Source: Gammaproteobacteria bacterium (GTDB lineage Bacteria; Pseudomonadota; Gammaproteobacteria; Chromatiales; Chromatiaceae). From it: a stretch of 9,946 nt of DNA. The notes under the pieces were generated by a model. That model made no database searches. It worked only from the letters and a program-made list of their open reading frames with translations, and was not told the origin of the DNA. Positions 1 to 6,380 of the stretch are shown piece after piece (within the stretch, counting starts at the first letter, position 1; each line of letters starts with the position of its first letter). The DNA is taken from the NCBI GenBank assembly GCA_020630035.1, contig JAHDCB010000053.1, positions 1-9,946 on the forward strand, read 5' to 3'. Both the position numbers and the translations under genes were made by a program.

Positions 1-1
1 C

Positions 2-124
2 ACACACTGTTTGCTATGCAGATCCAGGTACCCTCTTTGGCAGGCCTATCAGACTGAGGTGGTGGTACAAAGATTGCGACATAGACCCGGTTATCAGGTC
101 GTATACTGGCATGATATGCTGTAG
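2..124 (+). CDS. Possible C-terminal tail of an unidentified upstream gene (partial)
   Basis: Reading from base 2 there are 40 open codons ending in TAG at 122-124, with a tail that ends VVYWHDML. I do not recognise the protein. The frame is uncertain, because the other two plus-strand frames are also open from the window edge, to TGA at 55-57 (frame 1) and to TAA at 162-164 (frame 3). Frame 2 uses several AGA/AGG codons, which are rare elsewhere in this window, while the short frame 1 reading has more typical codons. A gene most likely ends here because no start signal is seen, but which frame is real can only be settled with sequence from the left. About 70 bases then separate it from asnO. 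Confidence 0.25.
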   Translation, partial: THCLLCRSRYPLWQAYQTEVVVQRLRHRPGYQVVYWHDML

Positions 125-192
125 CACGGCCTGGGCGAGGTTACATACCGCGCCCACGATTTAAATTTGATTAAGGGATAGCACAGACAACT

Positions 193-1962
193 ATGTGTGG
201 CATCAGTGGAGAATTGCGTCATGACGGGCAGGTTGCGTCGGTCACGACAATACACAATATGCTGGCACACCTGGCCCGGCGTGGCCCGGATGACCAAGGT
301 ACCTGGTGTCAGCAACAGATTGCCCTGGGGCATCAGCGTCTGGCGATTATTGACCTGAGCACACAATCACACCAACCAATGACAGATGGTGCGCTTTGTC
401 TGGTGTTCAATGGTGCCATCTACAACTATCAAACCCTGCGTGCTGAGCTACAAGCCAAAGGTCACACCTTTGTCAGCGCCGGAGACACCGAAGTCATCCT
501 GAAGGCCTATCGTGAGTGGGGTACGGATTGTCCGCGTTATCTGGAGGGCATGTTTGCGTTTGCCTTGTGGGACGGTGAACAACAACGGCTGTTTGCCGCG
601 CGTGACCGGTTTGGTATCAAGCCGTTTTATTATGCCAACACAGCAGGTCATTTCCGGTTTGCCTCGAATACCCAGGCACTCCTGGCCGCTGGTGATGTGG
701 ATACCAGCCTGGATCCGGTCGGGCTGCATTTTCAATATAGCCTGCATGGTGTGGTTCCGGCACCGCATACGATATTGCTCGGCATTCGTAAGCTGGAACC
801 GGCACACAGCCTACTGATCACACCGGGTGGAGCCCTGCAAACACAGCGCTACTGGACTCTGGACGCCCGCCGGACGACGCCCGCCAGAACAGAATCAGAA
901 TGGGTAACAGCGATCCGGGAAGCCCTGCTGACCGCCGTGCGCAAACGATATACCGTCGCCGACGTACCAGTCGGTGTGTTGCTGTCAGGCGGGCTGGATT
1001 CAAGTTTATTAGTTGCCTTATTGGCCGCCAGTGGTGCAACACAGATCCCGACCTATTCGATCGGCTTTGAAGACCAGCCGGAAGAGCGGGGGAGCGAGTT
1101 TGAATATTCAGACCAGGTGGTCGCTCGTTACCAGACACAACACCATAAATTGGTGGTACCCAACGATCAGGTATTGCAACGACTACCCGAAGCGATCGCG
1201 GCGATGGCAGAACCGATGTTTGGCCAGGATGCGGTCGCCTTCTATTTGCTGGCAGAACAAGTCTCACAACACAGTAAGGTCGTGCAATCTGGTCAGGGTG
1301 CAGACGAAGTCTTCGGCGGTTATTTCTGGTATCCCCGGATGCAGGCAGAAACCAGCGGCAGCCGCCTGGAGCGGTTCCGGCGGCATTATGTTGATCGGTA
1401 AAATGCCGAACTGATGCAACTACTCACACCAGCCTACCACGGGCCGGATGTGACCGGAGATTACCTGACACACCAGCTGGCAGATGCGTATACCGATGAC
1501 TTTATGGATGCGGTACTCAAGCTGGACGTGACCACCCTGATTGTGGATGACCCGGTCAAACGAGTAGACAATATGACCATGGCCTGGGGCCTGGAAGCAC
1601 GGGTACCCTTTCTGGATCACCATCTGGTAGAACTGGTTGCACAATGTCCGGCACAGATTAAACTGGCCTCCGGCGGCAAGCCGTTGTTGAAACGGATTGC
1701 GCGCGGGTTAGTACCAGATGCCGTGATCGACCGACCAAAAGGCTATTTTCCGATGCCGGCCCTGAAATATGTACGTGGCCCCTTTCTGGCAGCCATGCGG
1801 GATATTCTGAATGCCCAGGCCTGCCGTGAACGAGGCCTGTTCAGCCGCGACTATATTGACCGACTGCTGGATGCACCAGATCAGCATCATACCCGTATCC
1901 AGGGCAGCAAACTGTGGCAACTGGCATTGCTGGAGCACTGGTTACAATGTCATCAACTATAA
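193..1962 (+). pseudogene. asnO: N-acetylglutaminylglutamine amidotransferase-like protein, interrupted by an in-frame TAA
   Basis: A class II glutamine amidotransferase fused to an asparagine-synthetase domain. In the NAGGN pathway such enzymes amidate N-acetylglutaminylglutamine to make the osmolyte NAGGN in the cytoplasm. The protein begins MCGISGEL, giving the N-terminal nucleophile Cys2 of Ntn amidotransferases; GDTEVILKAY and ARDRFGIKPFYY follow. The ATP-binding PP-loop SGGLDSS is at residues 265-271, and GQGADEVFGGY lies near residue 370. Codon 403 (1399-1401) is TAA. The same frame then continues open to TAA at 1960-1962 and encodes VDDPVKRVDNMTMAWGLEA and RGSKLWQL-type C-terminal motifs. 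The whole frame is 590 codons including both stops, the normal length for this family. Without read-through, a 402-residue fragment (193-1401) is made. The next ATG at 1414 has no Shine-Dalgarno sequence, so the 182-residue second part is unlikely to be translated well. AAGGGA at 173-178 is a rather distant ribosome site for ATG 193. The NAGGN assignment over generic asnB rests on remembered similarity to pseudomonad homologues. Confidence 0.82.
1399..1401 (+). other. Premature in-frame stop codon (TAA) in asnO
   Basis: TAA interrupts an otherwise continuous frame (193-1398, then 1402-1962). The codons on both sides give good family sequence (HYVDR before, NAELMQLL after), so a single base substitution explains it and a single-base indel does not. 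TAA is also used as a normal terminator here, for example at the true end of this gene and at the end of the Lrp-type gene, so the code is not globally reassigned. A sequencing or assembly error is the main alternative. Confidence 0.85.
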
Positions 1963-2003
1963 CGTGCAAACCATTGATATAAAAGTAGATCCCGGATTGA
2001 CTT

Positions 2004-3587
2004 ATGACACCTTACAACATGCAGATCAGAAATTTCGGAATGAGAGCAGGGCGCTGGGTAACACTATGCCTGATGCTGCTGCTCAGCGTCGCCTGTACTA
2101 CCAATCCAGTGACCGGTGAACGCGAGCTGAACCTGGTCGGGGAACAGCAGGAACTGGCGATGGGGGAACAATATTACGGCTCGTATCGGCAGCAGCAGGG
2201 TGGGGATTATATCGTTGATGAAGACCTGACCCGATATGTGCAATCTGTCGGACAACGCCTGGTAGCAGTCAGTGACCGGCCACTGCCATATGAATTCCAC
2301 ATAGTCAACGACAGTACACCGAATGCCTGGGCACTGCCGGGCGGCAAAATCGCGCTACATCGCGGCCTGCTACTGGCATTGCAGAACGAAGCTGAGCTGG
2401 CAGCCGTACTGGCGCATGAAATCGTACATGCGGCTGCACGTCATAGTGCACAGAGCATGCAGCGGGATATGTTATTGCAAGGCGCAGTATTTGCCACCGG
2501 AGTCGCACTAGCAGACTCAAAATATCAGCAGGTAGGCGCACTGGGCGCCAACCTCGGGGCGAACCTGACCCGCTTTCATTTCAGTCGCGATGCGGAGCGT
2601 GAATCAGATGAATATGGCATCCGCTACATGGTACGCGCCGGATATGACCCGCAAGCAGCGGTTTCACTACAAGAAACCTTCGTTAAGCTGAAGAACAATC
2701 AGGACACGAACTGGCTGGAGGGACTGTTTGCCTCGCACCCACCATCAGAAGAACGGGTACAAAATAATCGCCAGCTAGTGCAGACATTGGGTAATCCTGG
2801 CGGAAAACTGGGTGAGGCAGAATATCAGCGGGCCACTGCTCACCTGCGTAAAACGCAACCAGCGTACCAATTGTATGATCAGGCGACTGCGGCATTGCGC
2901 ACAGAACAGACAGCACAGGCCTTGTCACTGGTAAACCAGGCACTACAGATCGAACCGCAAGAGGCCCTGTTTCATGGCCTGCGTGGCCATATCCGACATC
3001 TCCAGGGGAAAAATGACGCTGCGATGACCAACCTTAACCGTGCGATAACCATCAATCCGGATTATTTCGGGTTCTATGTGGTACGTGGCTTATTACAACA
3101 AAAACGTGACAACCGCATTGCAGCACAACGAGATTTACAGGCCAGTGCAGATTTGCTGCCAACACCAGAGGCCTTGTTCGGGCTGGGTGAGCTGGCACAG
3201 GCAGCAGGCAACAGAAAGGTTGCAATTGAGTATTTCGGACAGGTTTCCCAATCTCAGTCCGAGCTGGCAAAAAGTGCTGGCGAACGACTGGCACGGCTGG
3301 ATCTGGCCCGGCGCCCGGAACGATTCCTGTCGGCACGAGTGACCGTGAACCAGCAACAGCAGGTATTGATCAAAATACAAAATACCTCCGCTGTCTCAGT
3401 GCATCAGGTACAAGTGGTCCTGGCTGAAAAGACCCGATCCGGTGTGCAGACACATGAGCGTCTGCGCCTGTCACGTCCATTAGCACCAGGCGCGGAGGTT
3501 GTCCTGCGCTCATCTACGACAGTATCAGACCCGGCAGTATTACGTCGCCTGATTGCCCAGGTTGTACAGGCGCAGGTGCTGGATTAG
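2004..3587 (+). CDS. BepA/YfgC-like M48 metalloprotease lipoprotein with TPR repeats
   Basis: A zinc metalloprotease predicted to be lipid-anchored in the periplasm. Family members of the BepA/YfgC type degrade misassembled outer-membrane proteins and help their assembly. The N-terminus is basic, then hydrophobic, ending in LLLSVAC with Cys31 as the likely lipidated residue. NPVTGERELNL, common at the start of mature M48 lipoproteins, follows. The zinc site is HEIVH at residues 138-142 (catalytic Glu139), and the third ligand is Glu200 in REsDEYG, matching BepA spacing. Residues of about 285-430 form TPR-like helical pairs. The last 85 or so residues look beta-rich, with hydrophobic alternation around VLIKIQNTS, like an FxLYD-type domain. 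At 527 residues it is slightly longer than E. coli BepA. The start is uncertain: 2004 has a weak GGA at 1994-1996, while ATG 2040 gives a tidier lipoprotein signal (MRAGRWV) but lacks a ribosome site. It lies 41 bases after asnO and converges on the toxin gene with a 6-base gap and no visible terminator. Confidence 0.88.
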   Translation: MTPYNMQIRNFGMRAGRWVTLCLMLLLSVACTTNPVTGERELNLVGEQQELAMGEQYYGSYRQQQGGDYIVDEDLTRYVQSVGQRLVAVSDRPLPYEFHIVNDSTPNAWALPGGKIALHRGLLLALQNEAELAAVLAHEIVHAAARHSAQSMQRDMLLQGAVFATGVALADSKYQQVGALGANLGANLTRFHFSRDAERESDEYGIRYMVRAGYDPQAAVSLQETFVKLKNNQDTNWLEGLFASHPPSEERVQNNRQLVQTLGNPGGKLGEAEYQRATAHLRKTQPAYQLYDQATAALRTEQTAQALSLVNQALQIEPQEALFHGLRGHIRHLQGKNDAAMTNLNRAITINPDYFGFYVVRGLLQQKRDNRIAAQRDLQASADLLPTPEALFGLGELAQAAGNRKVAIEYFGQVSQSQSELAKSAGERLARLDLARRPERFLSARVTVNQQQQVLIKIQNTSAVSVHQVQVVLAEKTRSGVQTHERLRLSRPLAPGAEVVLRSSTTVSDPAVLRRLIAQVVQAQVLD

Positions 3588-3593
3588 TGCAAA

Positions 3594-4019
3594 TCAGTTT
3601 GTCAGATATAAAGTAACCTGCGCTTTACCGGCCGCCTTGAGCAGACGTTTATCCAAAGTAGCCAGCGGCAGCTTTGTACGTATGGCAAGCTCCAGATAAG
3701 CAGCATCATAACTGCTCAGGTGATAAGTTCTGGCTAAACTCAGTGTCTGACCAAAGGCCTGATGTGTGGTCAGATTGTCAGTTTCTATGGACAAATTAAG
3801 CAGTTCAATCACAAAGCTGTCAGCTTCTGCTGTAGTCAACTCGCCATGCTGCTCCGCTGTCAGCAATACATTAGCTGCTTCCAGATACCAGAGCTGCGGG
3901 ACTAAGGCGGTGGCATGCAACATACTGCGCAACACAGCTTCTGCATAATCCTGATCAGCAGATTTCTGGCTGGGCAGTAACCAACGCATGGCGACTGAAT
4001 TATCCAGCACATACCGCAT
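3594..4019 (-). CDS. vapC: PIN-domain toxin (VapC-like ribonuclease)
   Basis: A 141-residue PIN-domain protein, predicted to be the toxin of a type II toxin-antitoxin pair that cleaves RNA with Mg2+ or Mn2+. The four acidic active-site positions are all present: Asp6 in VLDNSV, Glu47 in LEAANVL, Asp105 in SSYDAAYLELA and Asp123 in ATLDKRL. The protein therefore looks active, and its length is normal for the family. Its ATG overlaps the antitoxin stop codon by one base (TAATG, minus strand), implying translational coupling. An AGG within the end of the antitoxin gene lies at suitable spacing to serve as its ribosome site. Its 3' end is 6 bases from the end of the convergent M48 protease gene. 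The RNA target cannot be predicted from sequence; members of this PIN subgroup cleave initiator tRNA or rRNA. Confidence 0.9.
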   Translation of the reverse strand: MRYVLDNSVAMRWLLPSQKSADQDYAEAVLRSMLHATALVPQLWYLEAANVLLTAEQHGELTTAEADSFVIELLNLSIETDNLTTHQAFGQTLSLARTYHLSSYDAAYLELAIRTKLPLATLDKRLLKAAGKAQVTLYLTN

Positions 4020-4258
4020 TATTTACGACCTGCCGACCTGAATGACTGCAAGGTATCGTCCGTAACCGGGTACTTTTTAGCCGCTAAAATGTTTTCGATA
4101 GCCAGTTGGGCCTTGAGGTGACTCTGGTGTCGGCTGGGTATCACATCAGCTACCGGACGCCCCCGATTGGTAATCGTAAAAGATGAGCCAGCCTCAACCT
4201 GCCGCAGAATTTCAGGCAACCGGGTCTTTGCCTCATAGGCACCAATTGTTTCAAGCAT
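4019..4258 (-). CDS. Phd/YefM-family antitoxin
   Basis: A 79-residue antitoxin that should bind and neutralise the downstream PIN toxin and repress its own promoter. Residues 1-45 match the Phd/YefM DNA-binding fold: MLETIGAYEAKTRLPEILR, then a VEAG turn and FTITNRGRPVADVIP. The C-terminal tail is the expected toxin-binding segment. The start at 4258 is chosen over an upstream in-frame ATG at 4360 because AGGA (plus-strand TCCT at 4267-4270) lies 8 bases before it, and because the extra 34 residues do not resemble the family and would cross the promoter. The Phd-type antitoxin with a PIN toxin is a common hybrid pairing, usually annotated as VapBC-type. Gene order (antitoxin first) and the one-base overlap with the toxin are typical. 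Confidence 0.9.
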   Translation of the reverse strand: MLETIGAYEAKTRLPEILRQVEAGSSFTITNRGRPVADVIPSRHQSHLKAQLAIENILAAKKYPVTDDTLQSFRSAGRK

Positions 4259-4266
4259 GATATTTT

Positions 4267-4270
4267 TCCT
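4267..4270 (-). promoter_or_regulatory. Ribosome binding site of the antitoxin gene
   Basis: AGGA on the minus strand lies 8 bases before the ATG at 4258-4256. It decides the short start for the antitoxin. Confidence 0.75.
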
Positions 4271-4288
4271 GAAAGCATGCAACTTGAA

Positions 4289-4309
4289 AGACCAGTCTAT
4301 TAGACCAGT
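4289..4309. repeat. Direct repeat AGACCAGT overlapping the toxin-antitoxin -10 region
   Basis: AGACCAGT occurs at 4289-4296 and again at 4302-4309, 13 bases apart start to start. The first copy extends to AGACCAGTCT, an imperfect palindrome (AGAC..GTCT). The copies flank and overlap the predicted -10 box at 4299-4304, where an autoregulator would block RNA polymerase. This is one of two candidate antitoxin operators. Confidence 0.4.
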
Positions 4310-4327
4310 TTTCGCATACAGACGCAA
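4299..4327 (-). promoter_or_regulatory. Predicted sigma-70 promoter of the toxin-antitoxin operon
   Basis: On the minus strand, TTGCGT (4327-4322) is followed after 17 bases by TCTAAT (4304-4299). The -10 matches the consensus at 5 of 6 positions and the -35 at 3 of 6. Transcription would begin near 4292, giving a leader of about 34 bases before the antitoxin ATG. Found by eye, not by a scoring program. Confidence 0.5.
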
Positions 4328-4334
4328 ATCGTTG

Positions 4335-4353
4335 TGTATACCCCTGTATACCC
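4335..4353. repeat. Tandem TGTATACCC repeats between the toxin-antitoxin module and rnfE (candidate operator)
   Basis: TGTATACCC occurs at 4335-4343 and 4345-4353, exactly 10 bases apart and so on the same face of the helix. Each copy contains the palindrome GTATAC. The pair lies just upstream of the toxin-antitoxin -35 box and only 13 bases before the rnfE ATG. Phd-family antitoxins bind short palindromes of similar type, so this is a candidate operator. A role in rnfE control is equally possible. Confidence 0.45.
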
Positions 4354-4366
4354 GATACATATTGTT

Positions 4367-5038
4367 ATGAACTACCGCAAGATTATTACAGACGGCCTGT
4401 GGCGCAATAACCAGGCACTGATTGCGCTGCTCGGCTTGTGTCCTTTGCTGGCCGTCACAAACACCTTAATTAACGGCCTGGGCCTGGGTGTGGCGACCAC
4501 CCTGGTATTGTTATTATCGAATGTCTCTGTTTCAACCATCCGGCACTGGGTACCGGATGAAATCCGCCTGCCGGTGTTTGTTTTGATCATCGCCTCATTT
4601 GTCACCACAGTTGAATTGGTGATGAATGCCTATTTTTATGCGTTTTACAAGATTCTGGGTATTTTTATACCGTTGATTGTGACCAATTGCGCCATTATTG
4701 GTCGCGCAGAGGCGTTTGCATCACGTAACCCGGTACCTGCAGCCGCAGTCGATGGCTTGGCGGTCGGAATCGGATTTACCCTGGTACTGGTTGTACTAGG
4801 CGGACTGCGTGAACTGATCGGGCAGGGCACCTTGCTCGCGGGCGCCCACTTAATGTTTGGTGAAGCAGCACGAGACTGGACCTTATCATTCGGTGCGGAT
4901 TATGCCGGAGTGCTGCTGGCGATTCTGCCGCCGGGTGCGTTTTTAGGCCTCGCCTTGCTGGTGATGCTGCGAAATGTGCTGGATCGCCTGCTGGCAAGAC
5001 GCACACAGACCATACCTGTTGCTGTGGCCAGTGTCTGA
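4367..5038 (+). CDS. rnfE: Electron transport complex subunit RnfE (RsxE)
   Basis: An integral membrane subunit of the Rnf (Rsx) complex, which couples electron flow between ferredoxin and NAD to ion movement across the inner membrane; in E. coli it also keeps SoxR reduced. The product is 223 residues, with about six hydrophobic segments. Signature stretches are LLGLCPLLAVT near the N-terminus, IRHWVPDEIRLPVFV, IPLIVTNC followed by GRAEAFA, GLRELIGQGTL and LPPGAFLGL. Cys25 and Cys108 correspond to the conserved membrane cysteines that, in Nqr/Rnf structures, help hold an intramembrane 2Fe-2S centre. GLWRNNQAL and LCPLLAVTN favour RnfE over the NqrD paralogue. The start at 4367 is chosen because MNYRKIITDGLW aligns with family N-termini; ATG 4334 would add 11 unrelated residues. 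No Shine-Dalgarno sequence precedes 4367. The rest of the rnf operon is absent: a toxin-antitoxin module lies upstream and an msr fusion 55-61 bases downstream. Confidence 0.9.
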   Translation: MNYRKIITDGLWRNNQALIALLGLCPLLAVTNTLINGLGLGVATTLVLLLSNVSVSTIRHWVPDEIRLPVFVLIIASFVTTVELVMNAYFYAFYKILGIFIPLIVTNCAIIGRAEAFASRNPVPAAAVDGLAVGIGFTLVLVVLGGLRELIGQGTLLAGAHLMFGEAARDWTLSFGADYAGVLLAILPPGAFLGLALLVMLRNVLDRLLARRTQTIPVAVASV

Positions 5039-5087
5039 ACTTTGCAGGGTGATGTGATCTAACAACGCGACTGATCACGACACCACG

Positions 5088-5091
5088 GGAG
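5088..5091 (+). promoter_or_regulatory. Ribosome binding site deciding the msr fusion start
   Basis: GGAG lies 2 bases before ATG 5094 but 8 bases before ATG 5100. The spacing favours 5100 as the true start. Confidence 0.6.
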
Positions 5092-5099
5092 ATATGACA

Positions 5100-6368
5100 A
5101 TGCAGTGGCAGGCAACCTGGCTGAAAAAAATGATGTTACTGTCGGCATTTGCCATGCCGGCAGCTATCGCGGCTAAAGACAAGACCCTGACAGGCACACA
5201 ACACCTGGAAACCATTGTGCTCGGTGCTGGCTGTTTCTGGGGAGTGGAAAAGCGTTATGCCGCATTACCCGGGGTTACAGATGCAGTTTCCGGATATGCG
5301 GATGGGGAAGGAGTGACACCGGATTATCGCACCATCACCGCACGCCAGAATAAGCATAATCCAAATAACCATGCCGAAGTGGTGCAGGTGACCTTTAATC
5401 CACAAGTGATCAGCCTGACTGACATACTGCAACATTTTTTTGAAAACCACGACCCGACCCAGGTCAACCGCCAGGGTAATGACATAGGTACACAATATCG
5501 TTCCGTGATTCTGACTCAGTCAGAACAACAGGTCATGGTCGCACAACAGGTACTGGACGAATATCAGGTGTTATTAAGTCAGGCCGGGTTGGACCAGATT
5601 GCCACCCGAATTAAGCCACTGCAAACCTTTTATCCGGCGGAAGACTACCACCAGGATTATCTGGCAAAAAATCCGAGGGGTTATTGCCCGGACCATGCGA
5701 CCGGCGTGCGCTTTACCGCCGCGCCGGCAGCTCCCCCGATAGATAATCAGGCGCTCCTGCAAGGCCAGCATATTCTGGTGATTGATGCTCCGGATTGCCC
5801 GTTTTGCGAACAATTTAAGCAGGACGTTACTGACGCCTATCAGGGTAGTATTCCGTTACATACACGTCGGGCCAGTGAATTACAGGGTCTGACCCTGAAA
5901 ACACCGACCTGGGCAACGCCAACCTTGGTGTTTCTGCAAGAAGGTAAAGAAGTGGCGGCACGTCAGGGTTATGTCGATGCCGCAACATTCTACCGTCTGC
6001 TCGGTGCGTTCAAGCTGGGTGAAACAGAGGCCTTTCGGGTTGCGTTTGAGGAGGGTACCGACGCGCGCTTTTGTCGGCAATATGAACAATTCAAAAATAC
6101 CCCGGATGGTGTATTTATCGACAAACTCAGTGGCGCGGCCCTGTTCGATACCAAAGACCGGTTTAATTCCGGCAGCGGCTGGCTATCATTCACCCGTGCG
6201 ATGCCGGGGGCTGTATATGAAAAACCGGATAACCGGCATGGTATGCGGCGGGTAGAGATACGCTCGGTGATATCCGACATTCATCTGGGGCACGTATTTG
6301 ATGATGGCCCGGATGGTCAGCCGCGTTATTGCATCAACGCGACCGTGCTGGAATTTCAGCCACGTTAG
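5100..6368 (+). CDS. msrAB: Secreted MsrA-thioredoxin-like-MsrB fusion (methionine sulfoxide reductase)
   Basis: A 422-residue protein predicted to be exported and to repair oxidised methionine in periplasmic or envelope proteins. MsrA reduces the S-sulfoxide and MsrB the R-sulfoxide. The N-terminus is a signal peptide (basic LKK, then MMLLSAFAMPAAIAA). MsrA follows: GAGCFWG with catalytic Cys45, GTQYRSVI, YPAEDYHQDYL, and NPRGYC with likely resolving Cys196. Residues of about 220-310 form a thioredoxin-like domain with CPFC (Cys233, Cys236) and a probable cis-proline at 274 in ATPTLVF. MsrB is C-terminal, with MRRVEIRS, HLGHVFDDGPDG and RYCIN with catalytic Cys411. The two zinc-binding CxxC pairs of many MsrBs are absent, and the usual resolving cysteine is Ser (SGSGW). 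Cys325 in ARFC could act instead. The whole resembles neisserial PilB, but there the thioredoxin domain comes first. The start at 5100 is chosen from ribosome-site spacing (ATG 5094 is the alternative). It is followed after 12 bases by an Lrp-type regulator. Confidence 0.9.
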   Translation: MQWQATWLKKMMLLSAFAMPAAIAAKDKTLTGTQHLETIVLGAGCFWGVEKRYAALPGVTDAVSGYADGEGVTPDYRTITARQNKHNPNNHAEVVQVTFNPQVISLTDILQHFFENHDPTQVNRQGNDIGTQYRSVILTQSEQQVMVAQQVLDEYQVLLSQAGLDQIATRIKPLQTFYPAEDYHQDYLAKNPRGYCPDHATGVRFTAAPAAPPIDNQALLQGQHILVIDAPDCPFCEQFKQDVTDAYQGSIPLHTRRASELQGLTLKTPTWATPTLVFLQEGKEVAARQGYVDAATFYRLLGAFKLGETEAFRVAFEEGTDARFCRQYEQFKNTPDGVFIDKLSGAALFDTKDRFNSGSGWLSFTRAMPGAVYEKPDNRHGMRRVEIRSVISDIHLGHVFDDGPDGQPRYCINATVLEFQPR

Positions 6369-6380
6369 GGCAACAGCGAC

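Noticed and set aside
818..1267. 149-codon open frame on the minus strand inside asnO
   Set aside because: It is antisense to well-conserved amidotransferase sequence and is rich in Arg and Pro, as expected of a shadow frame.
1399..1401. Programmed recoding of the stop codon in asnO
   Set aside because: The codon is TAA. Selenocysteine uses TGA and pyrrolysine TAG, and no recoding hairpin is evident just downstream. TAA also serves as a normal stop in neighbouring genes.
1013..1414. 133-codon plus-strand frame overlapping asnO
   Set aside because: It is out of frame with the PP-loop domain, shows no motifs and has many Trp and Arg residues, a typical shadow.
2004..3587. M48 gene as the NAGGN-cluster peptidase
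   Set aside because: The NAGGN-cluster peptidase is of the M42 family. This protein has HEIVH and REsDEYG of M48, a lipoprotein signal and TPRs.
4259..4360. Longer antitoxin starting at 4360
   Set aside because: It would contain the promoter and operator repeats. The short start at 4258 has a well-spaced AGGA and fits the Phd/YefM family.
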